Shown: positions 1-9,479 of the stretch, piece by piece
Numbering within the stretch: position 1 is the stretch's first letter
Layout of the letters: each line of letters begins with the position of its first letter
From: Pseudomonas duriflava
GTDB lineage: Bacteria > Pseudomonadota > Gammaproteobacteria > Pseudomonadales > Pseudomonadaceae
Reading direction: 5' to 3'
DNA: 64,000 nt
Assembly (NCBI RefSeq): GCF_007830155.1
Contig: NZ_VLKY01000007.1
Coordinates: forward strand, 124,001 to 188,000
Program-made: the position numbers and the translations under genes
The notes under the pieces: model-generated
Database searches by the model: none
Told to the model about the DNA's origin: nothing
The model's input: only the letters and a program-made list of their open reading frames with translations

Positions 1-31
1 CTGGAGTAGCGGGAGTTTCTGGCTTGCTCAT
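1..31 (-). CDS. glnS: Glutaminyl-tRNA synthetase, N-terminal fragment (5' end of gene only)
   Basis: Only the first ten codons lie in the window, reading MSKPETPATP from an ATG whose complement ends at base 31. An AAGGA ribosome site lies just upstream on the minus strand. The MSKPET start is the typical N-terminus of pseudomonad GlnS. The position, divergent from ppiB-lpxH, is the known glnS-ppiB-lpxH arrangement of Pseudomonas. The enzyme charges tRNA-Gln with glutamine in the cytoplasm. The identification rests on ten residues plus gene order, so it is likely but not proven. Confidence 0.7.
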   Translation of the reverse strand, partial: MSKPETPATP

Positions 32-150
32 GGGGTCCTTGAGTATGTGATGTTCGGCTTAAGGGTAGGCCGAGTAAATCAAAGTCCGTATCATAGCCGA
101 ACCTACCAAGGCCCTGACAAACTTCCTATCTGACCACGGACCTGAATTCC

Positions 151-645
151 ATGATCAAATTGCACACCAACCACGGCGTTATCACCCTCGAACTGTTTGA
201 AGATAAGGCTCCGGAAACCACAGCCAACTTCAAGGAGTACGTTAAGAGCGGCCACTATGACGGCACCGTGTTTCATCGCGTCATCAGCAACTTTATGATT
301 CAGGGCGGCGGTTTCGAACCTGGCATGAAGCAAAAGCCGACTCGCTCGCCTATCAAGAACGAAGCCAACAACGGCGTTTCGAACAGAATCGGCACCATTG
401 CCATGGCTCGCACCATGGACCCGCACTCTGCTTCTGCGCAGTTCTTCATCAATGTTGCTGACAATACCTTCCTCGACCACACCGCTCCTACCACCCAAGG
501 CTGGGGTTATGCCGTGTTTGGCCAAGTAACCGAGGGCATGGATGTTGTTAACACCATCAAAAATGTTGCCACTACATCCCGCGCTGGCCACCAAGACGTG
601 CCTGCCGAAGACGTAATTATCGAGCGCGCCGAGATCATTGAGTGA
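151..645 (+). CDS. ppiB: Peptidyl-prolyl cis-trans isomerase B (cytoplasmic cyclophilin)
   Basis: A 164-residue single-domain cyclophilin with no signal peptide, so cytoplasmic. It catalyses cis-trans isomerisation of X-Pro bonds during protein folding. The cyclophilin signature is intact: FHRVI with the catalytic Arg at residue 43, the FMIQGG block at about 48-53, and the SAQFFINV block near 95-102. Length matches the usual PpiB of about 165 residues. It is divergent from glnS and its TGA stop overlaps the GTG start of lpxH, so the two are almost certainly cotranscribed and translationally coupled. Confidence 0.95.
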   Translation: MIKLHTNHGVITLELFEDKAPETTANFKEYVKSGHYDGTVFHRVISNFMIQGGGFEPGMKQKPTRSPIKNEANNGVSNRIGTIAMARTMDPHSASAQFFINVADNTFLDHTAPTTQGWGYAVFGQVTEGMDVVNTIKNVATTSRAGHQDVPAEDVIIERAEIIE

Positions 646-1367
646 TATTGCTGATCTCTGATCTGCATCTCGAATCGAAACGCCTGGATATAGTCCAGGC
701 GTTTTTGCATTTTCTCGAGACGCACGCCTCAAAAGCCGAAGCGCTTTATATATTGGGTGATTTTTTCGAAGTCTGGATTGGCGATGATGCTATGGACAGT
801 TTCGAGCGCGATATTGCCCAAGCTTTACGTGCCCTTTCCTTGAAAGGAACCAAGATTTACCTGATGCATGGCAATCGCGATTTTCTGATTGGCCACGCCT
901 TCTGTCGCCAAGCCGGCTGCACCCTGCTACCCGACCCGACCGTAATCGAATTACAAAATCAGCGCATCCTTCTAATGCATGGCGATAGTCTATGTACCCA
1001 GGATGAAGCCTACATGCGCCTCAGACGCTGGCTACGTAACCCTTTTTCACGCTGGGCACTCAGTGCACTTCCGCTAACCACGAGGCGTAAGCTGGCTCGC
1101 AAATTGCGCAATGAAAGCAAGATGCAGACGCGACAAAAAGCCATGGATATCACTGATGTTACCCCGGCCGAGGTAGAACATGTGCTGCGTGAAAACAAAG
1201 CTCATATTCTGATTCATGGGCATACCCATCGCCCTGCTATACACTCGTTTGAGCTGGATGGACATCCTGCGCGACGCATTGTGCTAGGTGATTGGGACCG
1301 CTATGGCTGGGCTTTGACTATCAATGGAGAAAGCATGACTCAAGATCGCTTCGAGCTTGCGACCTAA
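642..1367 (+). CDS. lpxH: UDP-2,3-diacylglucosamine diphosphatase LpxH (lipid A synthesis)
   Basis: A 241-residue calcineurin-like phosphoesterase that hydrolyses UDP-2,3-diacylglucosamine to lipid X plus UMP at the inner face of the inner membrane. The metal-binding motifs appear in order: DLHL (D7, H9), [11 protein letters not shown] (D40), GNRDF, MHGDSLC and HGHTHRP near the C-terminus. The start is GTG at 642 and overlaps the ppiB stop as GTGA, so it needs no separate promoter. The genus-typical glnS-ppiB-lpxH order supports the call. Confidence 0.96.
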   Translation: MILLISDLHLESKRLDIVQAFLHFLETHASKAEALYILGDFFEVWIGDDAMDSFERDIAQALRALSLKGTKIYLMHGNRDFLIGHAFCRQAGCTLLPDPTVIELQNQRILLMHGDSLCTQDEAYMRLRRWLRNPFSRWALSALPLTTRRKLARKLRNESKMQTRQKAMDITDVTPAEVEHVLRENKAHILIHGHTHRPAIHSFELDGHPARRIVLGDWDRYGWALTINGESMTQDRFELAT

Positions 1368-1394
1368 CTCAACTCGAAGCGACAACCAGCATGA

Positions 1395-2003
1395 TCAGGC
1401 AGCCATAGGAATACCGCTGTGAAAACGCATCTCGCTATCTGTCGAGGATATCAATTGCGCTTCTAACGCCTGGATCTCAGCGATCTTAGCCGTTACGTCC
1501 TTTTCATCGCCGTACTGATACGCCAATTTCAGATAATCCTGGAAATGACGAGCTTCTGACTTGAGCAGTCCGCTATAAAACTTACTCAAATCTTCATCCA
1601 GATGCGGCGCGATGGCTGAAAAGCGCTCACAGGAGCGACACTCGATAAAGGCACCTACAACCAGCGAGTCAGTTAGCCGATACGGCTCATGATTGCGGCA
1701 AAGCTTGCGCATGGCGCCAGCATAGCGCGCGGACGTAACGTTTTCATGGGCAATGCCACGGCGCTTCATAATCTGCAGTACCTGCTCGAAATGCCGCAAT
1801 TCCTCGCGTGCAATTCGAGACATCTTGTTAACCAAATCCAGCCTGTTGCTGTAGGTAAACAAATAGTGAAACGCAGCACCAGCCGCTTTTTTTTCATTAT
1901 TTGCATGATCAATCAACAACGTTGGCAAATCCTGCAGGGCAGCCTCTATCCAAGCATCAGGCGTCTTACATGCCAGGAACTCATCCATTTCAGGCAAAAC
2001 CAT
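1395..2003 (-). CDS. miaE: tRNA-(ms2io6A)-hydroxylase MiaE
   Basis: A 202-residue non-haem diiron monooxygenase. It hydroxylates the isopentenyl group of ms2i6A37 in tRNAs reading UNN codons, giving ms2io6A. Ferritin-like four-helix architecture with two ExxH iron motifs (EELRHF at about residues 67-72 and SEARHF about 80 residues later) and a conserved ECRSCERF block. Length equals the family norm. The gene stands alone, convergent with lpxH (28 bases between the stops), which leaves little room for more than a short shared terminator. Confidence 0.93.
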   Translation of the reverse strand: MVLPEMDEFLACKTPDAWIEAALQDLPTLLIDHANNEKKAAGAAFHYLFTYSNRLDLVNKMSRIAREELRHFEQVLQIMKRRGIAHENVTSARYAGAMRKLCRNHEPYRLTDSLVVGAFIECRSCERFSAIAPHLDEDLSKFYSGLLKSEARHFQDYLKLAYQYGDEKDVTAKIAEIQALEAQLISSTDSEMRFHSGIPMAA

Positions 2004-2107
2004 GGTTTACATCCTTGTCATGAAAACAGGTCATCATCGAACTTACGCGAGCCTCGTCAGTAAAAGCTAAAAAGGTGGGCATATTACAGGGTTATGCCTT
2101 CAGGACT

Positions 2108-2584
2108 TCATGTGCCACTATCAAGCCTCTCTCGTAGAAAAGATGGCGCAATATAACGCTCGTAATGCGCCTCCGAGAGGATGAAAAATTCTTGGTCAAT
2201 GGCATCGCGCAACTCAGTCAACGGCTTGCCTTGAAACTCGGGAAGCACATGGATTCCATAGGCGTCTAGCTGCTGAATGAAGCGTGCCCCTCGTGAGATG
2301 AGCTGGTAAGCCCAGCAATATTCGGACTGGTCCGGATTAAAACGGATCTTACGCAGCAGCAGCTGCTCTTTAAGACGATTACTATCAAATACATCGAGCT
2401 TGGCTGACACAACCTGAGCGAGCAGCACCTCAAGACGAGCCCAAACTGAACGTTTCTCGCATTCATCATACGCATTCCAGTTCACAACTTCATGGTGGAA
2501 GCGCTTGCAGCCGCGACAAACGAGATCACCATATACAGTCGAACAAAGTCCGACGCAGGGTGTCTTGATGCGCTGGTTAGACAT
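2108..2584 (-). CDS. DUF1289 domain protein
   Basis: 158 residues when started at the ATG at 2584, which has a TGGAG ribosome site nine bases upstream. A longer frame continues to 2644, but its first 20 residues lack family character. The N-terminus carries the DUF1289 cysteine pattern (TPCVGLCSTVYGDLVCRGCKR), a small putative zinc or Fe-S site. The rest (about 60-158) is predicted helical with no motif I recognise. The biochemical role of the family is unknown. It is transcribed away from acnB and shares the 2585-3114 intergenic region with it. Confidence 0.85.
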   Translation of the reverse strand: MSNQRIKTPCVGLCSTVYGDLVCRGCKRFHHEVVNWNAYDECEKRSVWARLEVLLAQVVSAKLDVFDSNRLKEQLLLRKIRFNPDQSEYCWAYQLISRGARFIQQLDAYGIHVLPEFQGKPLTELRDAIDQEFFILSEAHYERYIAPSFLRERLDSGT

Positions 2585-3114
2585 AATTGCTCCAGGCAGA
2601 CAAAGCTCTATTTTAGCCATTCGTCTAATGCAGGTCAGCGTCATCTGGTCGCACGTTTGACTTAACTTTGACGAGGCTATCGAGTAGAATCAGGTTCGCC
2701 TTAATGGCGCCATGTCCGATACGAAGCTGTTTTCAAAGCGTCACGAGCACAGATTCCGGCAGGTTCGGGTCAGGGAAACGTCCTCATCAAACGTTACCCT
2801 GACCTCGTATATGCAAACCGTCGGCGTAAAACTTTGAAAACAGCTTCGCAGCGGAGCTCGCCTGCCCCCTTGCGTTAGCTGCTGCCTCTTGCAAGCGACT
2901 CATACGCGATCAGGCGAACTCGCATGGGCCCAGGTTCTGCCCGAAAGATTTCCGAGCGAACGAAACCAAGGTAGAGAGCACGAGGCGTGCATCCATACCA
3001 GACGGTATGGCCGCCAGACGAGCCCTTATTACGCCAGGTCTAGAACGTGTCGTATCTTCCAGACAGACCCCAGGTCCCGGACGCTATTGCTGGACCACTG
3101 ATGAGGGTCATATT
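2585..3114. promoter_or_regulatory. Divergent promoter/leader region of acnB and the DUF1289 gene
   Basis: 530 bases with no convincing gene. Besides the 17-bp inverted repeat at 2722-2848 it holds a short palindrome CCATACC-N4-GGTATGG at 2993-3010, about 105 bases before the acnB start, which could be an operator. An open frame runs from 3007 straight into acnB, but the encoded 36 residues are arginine-rich and unlike any AcnB N-terminus, so I treat it as untranslated leader. Confidence 0.5.
2722..2848. repeat. 127-bp element with perfect 17-bp terminal inverted repeats and a nested hairpin
   Basis: The arms CGAAGCTGTTTTCAAAG (2722-2738) and its exact reverse complement (2832-2848) bracket 93 bases. 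Inside them lies a second stem, GGTCAGGGAAACG (2768-2780) against CGTTACCCTGACC (2792-2804), 12 of 13 pairs. It sits between the divergent DUF1289 gene and acnB, about 270 bases upstream of the acnB start, inside the likely promoter or leader. It could be a small MITE-type element, a folded leader RNA or an intergenic repeat. No target-site duplication is visible. Confidence 0.7.
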
Positions 3115-5718
3115 GTGCTTGAAGCCTATCGTAAACATGTAGAAGAGCGTGCCGCTCAGGGCATCGTCCCCCAGCCGCTTAACGCCGAACAGACCGCTGG
3201 CCTGGTCGAACTCCTAAAGAATCCACCTGCTGGCGAAGAAGAATTCCTGGTCGACCTGATCACCAACCGTGTACCGCCGGGCGTGGATGAAGCCGCTTAC
3301 GTCAAGGCCGGCTTCCTTTCCGCCCTTGCCAAAGGCGAAGCCAGCTCCCCGCTGATTGGCAAGCAGCGTGCGGTCGAGCTCCTGGGTACCATGCAAGGCG
3401 GCTATAACATCGCCACGCTGGTTGAATTACTGGATGATGCTGAACTAGGTACCGCCGCTGCAGGGCAACTCAAACACACCTTGCTAATGTTCGACGCTTT
3501 CCACGACGTGGCTGAAAAAGCCAAAGCCGGCAATGCTAATGCCAAAGCCGTCATGGAGTCCTGGGCTGAAGGCGAATGGTTCAAGGCTCGCCCAGCCGTA
3601 CCGGAAAAAGTCACCCTGACCGTGTTCAAGGTGCCGGGCGAAACAAACACTGACGACTTGTCCCCTGCTCCTGATGCCTGGTCGCGCCCTGACATCCCAC
3701 TGCATGCCCTGGCCATGCTAAAGATGGCTCGCGATGGCATCGAGCCCGTTCAACAAGGCGCAATCGGCCCACTGAAGCAGATCGAAGAAGTCAAAGCCAA
3801 AGGCTTCCCTGTGGCTTATGTGGGTGACGTAGTTGGCACGGGCTCCTCTCGTAAATCCGCTACAAACTCGGTGCTTTGGTTCTTTGGGGACGACATTCCT
3901 TATGTGCCGAACAAGCGTGCTGGCGGCTTCTGCTTTGGCAGTAAGATCGCTCCGATCTTCTATAACACTATGGAAGATGCTGGCGCCCTGCCGATCGAAT
4001 TTGATGTCTCCGAACTGAACATGGGTGACGTGATTGACGTTTATCCCTATGCAGGCAAGGTTACCCGCCATGGTAGCGACGACGTCATTTCCACATTTGA
4101 GTTAAAAACCCCGGTTCTGCTAGATGAAGTTCGTGCAGGCGGTCGTATTCCTTTGATCGTAGGGCGTGGCCTGACTGAAAAAGCCCGCGCTGAGCTGGGC
4201 CTAGGCCATTCCGATCTGTTCAAAAAGCCTGAGCAGCCTGTTGATACTGGCAAAGGCTACACTTTAGCGCAGAAGATGGTCGGCAAGGCCTGCGGTGTGG
4301 ACGGTGTTCGTCCGGGTACCTACTGCGAACCGAAGATGACGACCGTTGGCTCTCAGGACACCACAGGCCCGATGACCCGTGATGAGTTGAAAGACTTGGC
4401 TTGCCTGGGCTTCTCTGCTGATCTCGTAATGCAGTCTTTCTGCCATACAGCGGCTTATCCCAAGCCCATCGATGTGAAGACTCACCATACACTGCCGGAT
4501 TTCATCCGTACCCGTGGCGGCGTTTCCCTGCGCCCAGGTGATGGCATCATCCACAGCTGGCTGAACCGTATGCTGTTGCCCGATACCGTCGGTACCGGTG
4601 GTGACTCGCATACCCGCTTCCCCATTGGTATTTCCTTCCCGGCTGGCTCCGGTCTGGTAGCTTTCGCCGCCGCGACTGGGGTTATGCCGCTGGATATGCC
4701 GGAATCGGTACTGGTGCGCTTCAAGGGCAAGATGCAGCCAGGAATTACCTTACGCGATCTTGTACATGCAATTCCCTATTACGCCATCCAGAAAGGCCTG
4801 CTGACCGTAGAGAAGAAAGGCAAGAAGAATATCTTCTCGGGCCGCATTCTTGAAATCGAAGGCCTGCCGGATCTGACTGTAGAGCAGGCGTTCGAACTGT
4901 CAGATGCCTCTGCCGAGCGTTCCGCCGCCGGTTGCACGATCAAACTGTCGAAAGAATCCATTGCTGAGTACCTGCAATCCAATATCACCCTGCTGCGCTG
5001 GATGGTCAGCGAGGGCTACGGTGATGCCCGTACATTAGAGCGCCGTGCTCGAGCGATGGAAGCCTGGCTGCTGGATCCGCAGTTGATGGAGGCGGATGCC
5101 GATGCTGAATATACCGAAGTCATCGAGATTGACCTCGCCGAGGTGACTGAGCCGATCCTGTGTGCACCAAACGACCCGGACGATGCCCGTCTGCTGTCTC
5201 AAGTGGCCGGTGACAAGATTGACGAAGTGTTTATCGGCTCATGCATGACCAATATCGGTCACTTCCGTGCAGCTGGTAAGTTGCTCGACAAGGTTAAGGG
5301 AGCAATCCCGACTCGTCTATGGCTGTCACCACCGACCAAGATGGACCAACACCAGTTGACCGAGGAAGGCTACTACGGCATTTACGGCAAGGCCGGTGCC
5401 CGCATGGAAATGCCTGGCTGTTCGCTGTGCATGGGTAACCAGGCACGCGTAGCATCCAACTCCACCGTGGTGTCTACTTCGACTCGTAACTTCCCAAACC
5501 GTCTGGGTGATGGTGCCAACGTGTACCTTGCCTCTGCGGAGCTGGCAGCTGTCGCCTCTATTATGGGCAAGTTGCCAAGCGTCGAAGAGTACATGCAGTA
5601 CGCCAAAGACATTGACAGCATGGCTTCGGACGTTTATCGCTACCTAAGCTTCGACCAGATCGCCGAGTTCCGCGAAAGCGCAGCCAAGGCCAAGATCGAG
5701 GCCGTTGAGATCGTTTGA
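3115..5718 (+). CDS. acnB: Aconitate hydratase B (bifunctional aconitase / 2-methylisocitrate dehydratase)
   Basis: 867 residues from a GTG at 3115, preceded by GAGGGT. The product starts (V)[15 protein letters not shown], the usual AcnB N-terminus, so the ATG at 3007 is rejected. It interconverts citrate and isocitrate in the TCA cycle. Domain order is AcnB-specific: N-terminal HEAT-like domain, the swivel domain moved forward ([18 protein letters not shown] near 3835-3890), then the catalytic core. The [4Fe-4S] cysteines lie in [11 protein letters not shown] (near 5240) and [12 protein letters not shown] (near 5420). Length matches the roughly 869 residues normal for Pseudomonas. A strong terminator follows. 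Confidence 0.97.
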   Translation: MLEAYRKHVEERAAQGIVPQPLNAEQTAGLVELLKNPPAGEEEFLVDLITNRVPPGVDEAAYVKAGFLSALAKGEASSPLIGKQRAVELLGTMQGGYNIATLVELLDDAELGTAAAGQLKHTLLMFDAFHDVAEKAKAGNANAKAVMESWAEGEWFKARPAVPEKVTLTVFKVPGETNTDDLSPAPDAWSRPDIPLHALAMLKMARDGIEPVQQGAIGPLKQIEEVKAKGFPVAYVGDVVGTGSSRKSATNSVLWFFGDDIPYVPNKRAGGFCFGSKIAPIFYNTMEDAGALPIEFDVSELNMGDVIDVYPYAGKVTRHGSDDVISTFELKTPVLLDEVRAGGRIPLIVGRGLTEKARAELGLGHSDLFKKPEQPVDTGKGYTLAQKMVGKACGVDGVRPGTYCEPKMTTVGSQDTTGPMTRDELKDLACLGFSADLVMQSFCHTAAYPKPIDVKTHHTLPDFIRTRGGVSLRPGDGIIHSWLNRMLLPDTVGTGGDSHTRFPIGISFPAGSGLVAFAAATGVMPLDMPESVLVRFKGKMQPGITLRDLVHAIPYYAIQKGLLTVEKKGKKNIFSGRILEIEGLPDLTVEQAFELSDASAERSAAGCTIKLSKESIAEYLQSNITLLRWMVSEGYGDARTLERRARAMEAWLLDPQLMEADADAEYTEVIEIDLAEVTEPILCAPNDPDDARLLSQVAGDKIDEVFIGSCMTNIGHFRAAGKLLDKVKGAIPTRLWLSPPTKMDQHQLTEEGYYGIYGKAGARMEMPGCSLCMGNQARVASNSTVVSTSTRNFPNRLGDGANVYLASAELAAVASIMGKLPSVEEYMQYAKDIDSMASDVYRYLSFDQIAEFRESAAKAKIEAVEIV

Positions 5719-5737
5719 TCACGCGGTATCGGTAAAT

Positions 5738-5767
5738 AAAAACGCCCCGGCCTGCCGGGGCGTTTTT
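5738..5767. terminator. Bidirectional Rho-independent terminator between acnB and the START-domain gene
   Basis: A GC-rich stem, ACGCCCCGGC / GCCGGGGCGT, is flanked by A and T runs on both sides. It can therefore terminate acnB (+) and the convergent gene ending at 5780 (-). Confidence 0.9.
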
Positions 5768-5779
5768 ATTCATGAGTGC

Positions 5780-6388
5780 TTAGCGAGACTCAGCAGTCTT
5801 GCGCAAACGTTGCAGGGTGTTAAAGGGCGCATCCACTACGAAACTGTTGGCCAACCAGGAAGGGACACTGCCGCCAGGCTCGCTTTGAGCTTCGTAGATG
5901 ACTTCGACGTTATCAGCAGTCTTAGGCGTGACCTGCCAAGTGCCATCGAAACTGCTTACACGAATGTAACCCTCTACTGGCGGAATATAATCAGGCACGC
6001 CCTTCAGGCGGCGAAGGAATCCGCCGCTTGCAAGCTGCTCACTTGTAACATGCAGGACCACATCGCGAGCAGTGACTGGCCAAGGCATTTCAATACGCAT
6101 ATATGTCCACCCTTCACGTCCCTGTTGTTTCAATACCTTAAGCTGCTGGCAGCGATACAACCATGCACAGGATGTGGTGGCATTCTCTTGAAGCTGGGCA
6201 ATTTGCTCAGGCGTGGCCTTGATTTGCACGATGCCCCGATAGGCCTTGTACTTGGACCCCTCCATGCTTCGCGTGTAAACCTTGATGCCATCTTCATCTT
6301 TAGCGAGCTTCCAATCTTGAGCATACGTCCAGACAGATAGCATAGTCAGCATTGTGGTTAAAACAATCGTTTTAATCATTGAGCGCAC
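5780..6388 (-). CDS. Exported START-domain lipid-binding-like protein
   Basis: 202 residues with a clear signal peptide (MIKTIVLTTMLTMLSVWTYAQ, cleavage after Ala-Gln), so probably periplasmic. The start may be the second Met (6379) rather than the first. The mature part has the START-domain order: DWKLAKDEDGIKVYTR strand, PWPVTARDVVL, then DGTWQVTPK and a C-terminal helix SWLANSFVVDAPFNTLQRLR. START domains bind lipids or other hydrophobic ligands, but the ligand of the pseudomonad proteins is not known. Convergent with acnB. Confidence 0.85.
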   Translation of the reverse strand: MRSMIKTIVLTTMLTMLSVWTYAQDWKLAKDEDGIKVYTRSMEGSKYKAYRGIVQIKATPEQIAQLQENATTSCAWLYRCQQLKVLKQQGREGWTYMRIEMPWPVTARDVVLHVTSEQLASGGFLRRLKGVPDYIPPVEGYIRVSSFDGTWQVTPKTADNVEVIYEAQSEPGGSVPSWLANSFVVDAPFNTLQRLRKTAESR

Positions 6389-6438
6389 GATGGGCCCCTC
6401 TTGTTATAGGTAATGGGCTGTAGTTTCTTCAAAAAGAA

Positions 6439-6693
6439 TCAGGCAGCGGTAATGTCTTCCAGAACAGTCAACAGCATGACTGCCTCATCGTGATCATTGC
6501 CGCACACCATGCGATCCGCCTGGAATGTACTGCATACCTTAGGCCGCTCCGGGCGTCCGAAAAGTTCACATAAATTGCGAAAATCCAAATGAGCGCAACG
6601 CACGCCAGCTGGCTTGCCCAAGGGCATACCGGGCAACGGAGAGGAAATAGAGGGCGCGATACAACAGGCGCCACATCCTGCACGGCATTCCAT
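6439..6693 (-). CDS. YkgJ-family cysteine cluster protein
   Basis: 84 residues if started at the ATG at 6693, giving MECRAGCGACCIAPSISSPLPG, the usual start of these proteins; a frame open to 6720 adds nine residues. Neither start has a convincing ribosome site. The cysteines (CRAGCGACC, CAHL, LCELF, PKVC, MVCGN) form the pattern of the UPF0153/YkgJ family, thought to chelate zinc or iron or bind an Fe-S cluster. No enzymatic role is established. The gene lies 50 bases upstream of the START-domain gene on the same strand. Confidence 0.85.
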   Translation of the reverse strand: MECRAGCGACCIAPSISSPLPGMPLGKPAGVRCAHLDFRNLCELFGRPERPKVCSTFQADRMVCGNDHDEAVMLLTVLEDITAA

Positions 6694-6720
6694 CGTCAAT
6701 AAACCTGAAACATGGACCAT

Positions 6721-7069
6721 TGTTAATGCCGAGAGCGAACGCGACGGCCTTTCTAGTGTAGCGCCAAGCGAGCCAAGGCGTAACGGTCAACCGAGTTATT
6801 ACGATGAGGTGCCCAGTTGCATCCCGGCTAGCTTTTTGTTCATGGCATATATGCCCGCAACTGAACCACTTGAATAATAACCAATCCCCTGTTTAAGAAA
6901 GTTTGAATACTTTTGTGATCTTAAAAAGCACGCTGGTCGCTGGTTCCATTCTTGCGGAGCGAATACTGAAACTTGCATGCCCTCGCATGAGTCTTTGCCT
7001 CTTACAAGCGGTGTATTTCATTCTTGATGCACGATCTTCAAGAATCGTGTCGACTGGGAGAGAGGCGAG
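6721..7069. other. Intergenic region with no gene seen
   Basis: About 350 AT-richer bases between two divergent genes. They presumably hold both promoters. No conserved RNA, repeat or coding stretch was recognised. Confidence 0.5.
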
Positions 7070-7609
7070 ATGAAGCATTGGTTGATCATCGACCTAGAAG
7101 CCACAACTGATCGTGGCGGCTGGCCCGTCGAAGAAATGGAAATCATCGAAATAGGCGCCGTTTTGATCAGTAGGACAGGTCGTGAGATTGATCACTTCCA
7201 AAGCTATGTAAAACCTGCTCAACGCCCAATACTTACGGAATTTTGTAAAACATTGACCCATATCAGCCAAGACAACATAGACAGTGCGCCCTCTCTTGAA
7301 GAGGTATGGGTGCGTTTTGAGGAGTGGCTTGGCGGTTATGAAGAGCATCTGGCCGGATGGTGTAGCTGGGGGGATTATGATCGGCGCCAGTTACAGCGTG
7401 ACTGGCGTGAACACCGTTTGGATAGTAGCCTCGCCCGCCTTCCTCACATGAATTTAAAGCAGCGTTTTGCCAAATCCAGGCAATTATCACGTCCCGTTAG
7501 CTTGGACGCTGCTCTCTCCCTCGCAGGATTTTGTTTTCACGGCCAACCGCACCGTGCACTAGAGGATGCCCGAAATACGGCACGTCTGTTGCCGGTTACG
7601 GTTCACTAG
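7070..7609 (+). CDS. DEDDh-type 3'-5' exonuclease (ERI1/KapD-like)
   Basis: 179 residues, started at an ATG preceded by GAGAGGCGAG. The DEDDh catalytic residues are in place: D8 and E10 in LIIDLEATT, an aspartate in WGDYDRRQL near residue 100, and the closing H-x4-D of HRALEDARNTARLL near 160-170. This is the ERI-1/KapD branch of the RNase T superfamily, which trims RNA or DNA 3' ends. The physiological substrate in Pseudomonas is not established. It appears monocistronic. Confidence 0.88.
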   Translation: MKHWLIIDLEATTDRGGWPVEEMEIIEIGAVLISRTGREIDHFQSYVKPAQRPILTEFCKTLTHISQDNIDSAPSLEEVWVRFEEWLGGYEEHLAGWCSWGDYDRRQLQRDWREHRLDSSLARLPHMNLKQRFAKSRQLSRPVSLDAALSLAGFCFHGQPHRALEDARNTARLLPVTVH

Positions 7610-7684
7610 CCTAATGGCATAGTGACGACACCCGCTCTATTTCGGCATACTGGATGATTCTTTCCACTCCATCCAAGGATTGTC

Positions 7685-7966
7685 ATGTTCAAGGTAAATG
7701 AATACTTCGACGGCACAGTTAAATCCATCGCCTTCAACCTGAGCGACAAACCGGCCACCATCGGCGTCATGGCTCCAGGGGACTATGAGTTCGGTACGAG
7801 CCAGTTGGAAATCATGCATGTTGTGGCAGGTGCTCTGACGGTTAAACTACCGGGCAGCGACGCATGGGAAAAGTTTAAGACAGGCCAGCAATTTACGGTC
7901 CCGGCCAATAGTAAGTTTCAACTCAAGGTTGAAACAGAAACCGCTTATCTCTGCGAATACCACTAA
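7685..7966 (+). CDS. ppnP: Pyrimidine/purine nucleoside phosphorylase PpnP
   Basis: 93 residues of the DUF1255 cupin family, full length. It phosphorolyses several purine and pyrimidine nucleosides to the free base and ribose-1-phosphate. Family motifs: [16 protein letters not shown] at the N-terminus, [26 protein letters not shown] and the [13 protein letters not shown] cupin strand near the end. A 10-11-bp hairpin follows the stop. Confidence 0.93.
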   Translation: MFKVNEYFDGTVKSIAFNLSDKPATIGVMAPGDYEFGTSQLEIMHVVAGALTVKLPGSDAWEKFKTGQQFTVPANSKFQLKVETETAYLCEYH

Positions 7967-7972
7967 TAACCC

Positions 7973-8003
7973 ACTCCGGTGCAGCAAGCCTTTGCACCGG
8001 AGT
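7973..8003 (+). terminator. Hairpin downstream of ppnP
   Basis: An 11-bp perfect stem, ACTCCGGTGCA / TGCACCGGAGT, starts seven bases after the ppnP stop. The following AGTTGTA is only weakly T-rich, so termination may be partial. Confidence 0.65.
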
Positions 8004-8226
8004 AGTTGTACCTCGTATGTTCAGGCCTATCAGACTGCTCTCCTGCCAAATCACTTGCCTTGTCTTACCAAGATCACCGCTTACCCCGCGTTACAGTAAC
8101 CTTACGTTGCCTGTCTTCTTCCGAACGGCACCTTAACTAATGAAAAGGGACTACTAGAGCCGATAGTTAGCAGGCTTACCAGAAGCTTGAGCAACGTGTT
8201 CAACTGATCCGGGAAATGATGACTTG

Positions 8227-9369
8227 CTAGACAGGCATTGCGCCTAGCGCTTCTACCACGCGGGAAAGCGCTGTATTACTGTTTGTAGCGACATGCAGTC
8301 CGGTAATTTCCCGGCGCCTCGGATAATGCTTGCGTAGGGCATCGAAGGCCTCACGGCGCGCCTTGGCCTCTACGCTTCTCAACGAGCGTCTAAACGCGGC
8401 ATCATCCCGACGCGGATCATAAACGACACGGCACATGATATTGAGCACTTCCTCGGGCGACGCCGAGGCGGAAAAAGTCAGTTGCTTGAGCGACTGTTCA
8501 GGCAACCATGTCTCAAGATTTTTTTCTGTGGCTATTCCGCGCCACTGACACAAGGCTGCATAAATCTGGGCTGTTCCTCGCCATTTCCCTTCGAGACTAT
8601 GACCGGCAATATGTGGGGTAGCTAATCGGCATGCCTGAGCCAGGGCCACATCTACTTCGGGCTCGTTTTCCCAGACATCCAACACAATCTCTAGATCCAC
8701 CCCGCTTTCTAGGTGCTGACGCAGCGCCCGGTTATCGATCACCTCCCCCCGACAGGCATTAATCAACCAGCAACCCGGTTTCAACTGTGCCAACCGAGCG
8801 GAGTCAAACAGATGATAGGTGGCTTGCTCACCCGAACGGATCAGTGGCGTGTGCAATGAAATGACGTCGCATGATTGCACTATGGTTTCCAGGGAAACGA
8901 ATGAGCCATCTTCCCGGGAGGCACGGGGCGGATCGCAGACTAGAACATGCCATCCCAGCCTTTCCAGTACAGAGACAAGACGACTGCCCACCTGCCCTGC
9001 ACCTACGATGCCGTAAGTTCGCTCCGGTAATGATGCCTCCCGTGCCTCGCCCAAGACCTGAAGCGCACCAAGAACGTAATCCACCACACCGCGAGCATTA
9101 CAGCCGGGCGCATTGCTCCAAGCGATGCCTGCAGTATCCAGATACGTTGTATCCAGATGATCCGTGCCGATCGTACAGGTACCCACGAATCGAACAGGAC
9201 TACCTTCCAATAATTCAGGCCCTACCCGGGTAATAGAACGTACGATTAAGACATCCGCCTGACTGACAGCTTCACGGTCAATGGCGCGTCCCGGCATACG
9301 ACGGATTTCACCAAGGGACCCAAAAAACTCGTCCAGTAAAGGAATGTTCTCATCGGCAAGGATACGCAT
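8227..9369 (-). CDS. pdxB: Erythronate-4-phosphate dehydrogenase PdxB (vitamin B6 synthesis)
   Basis: 380 residues, full length. It oxidises 4-phosphoerythronate in the DXP-dependent route to pyridoxal 5'-phosphate. N-terminal [17 protein letters not shown], the Rossmann nucleotide motif [12 protein letters not shown] (about 118-129), the D-2-hydroxyacid dehydrogenase blocks ([30 protein letters not shown] with the catalytic His), and the C-terminal PdxB dimerisation region are all present. It is divergent from the MATE gene with 110 bases between. Confidence 0.95.
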   Translation of the reverse strand: MRILADENIPLLDEFFGSLGEIRRMPGRAIDREAVSQADVLIVRSITRVGPELLEGSPVRFVGTCTIGTDHLDTTYLDTAGIAWSNAPGCNARGVVDYVLGALQVLGEAREASLPERTYGIVGAGQVGSRLVSVLERLGWHVLVCDPPRASREDGSFVSLETIVQSCDVISLHTPLIRSGEQATYHLFDSARLAQLKPGCWLINACRGEVIDNRALRQHLESGVDLEIVLDVWENEPEVDVALAQACRLATPHIAGHSLEGKWRGTAQIYAALCQWRGIATEKNLETWLPEQSLKQLTFSASASPEEVLNIMCRVVYDPRRDDAAFRRSLRSVEAKARREAFDALRKHYPRRREITGLHVATNSNTALSRVVEALGAMPV

Positions 9370-9479
9370 AACAGGCTCCGGGCATGTGGGCTCGGTACTT
9401 TAACAGGCTCCCCAAGCAAAGAGCTCCTGCATAGCAAGAAAGCAAGGTAGACTGCCATACTTTTACGGCCCGATTACGC

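Noticed and set aside
3007-3114. N-terminal extension of acnB from the ATG at 3007
   Set aside because: The encoded residues are arginine-rich and unlike AcnB. The GTG at 3115 has GAGGGT upstream and gives the family-typical N-terminus.
8171-8230. Short heptad-like coding tail (QAYQKLEQRVQLIREMM) before pdxB
   Set aside because: Preceded in frame by TAG and TGA with no start codon. At 19 residues it may be a gene remnant but is too short to support.
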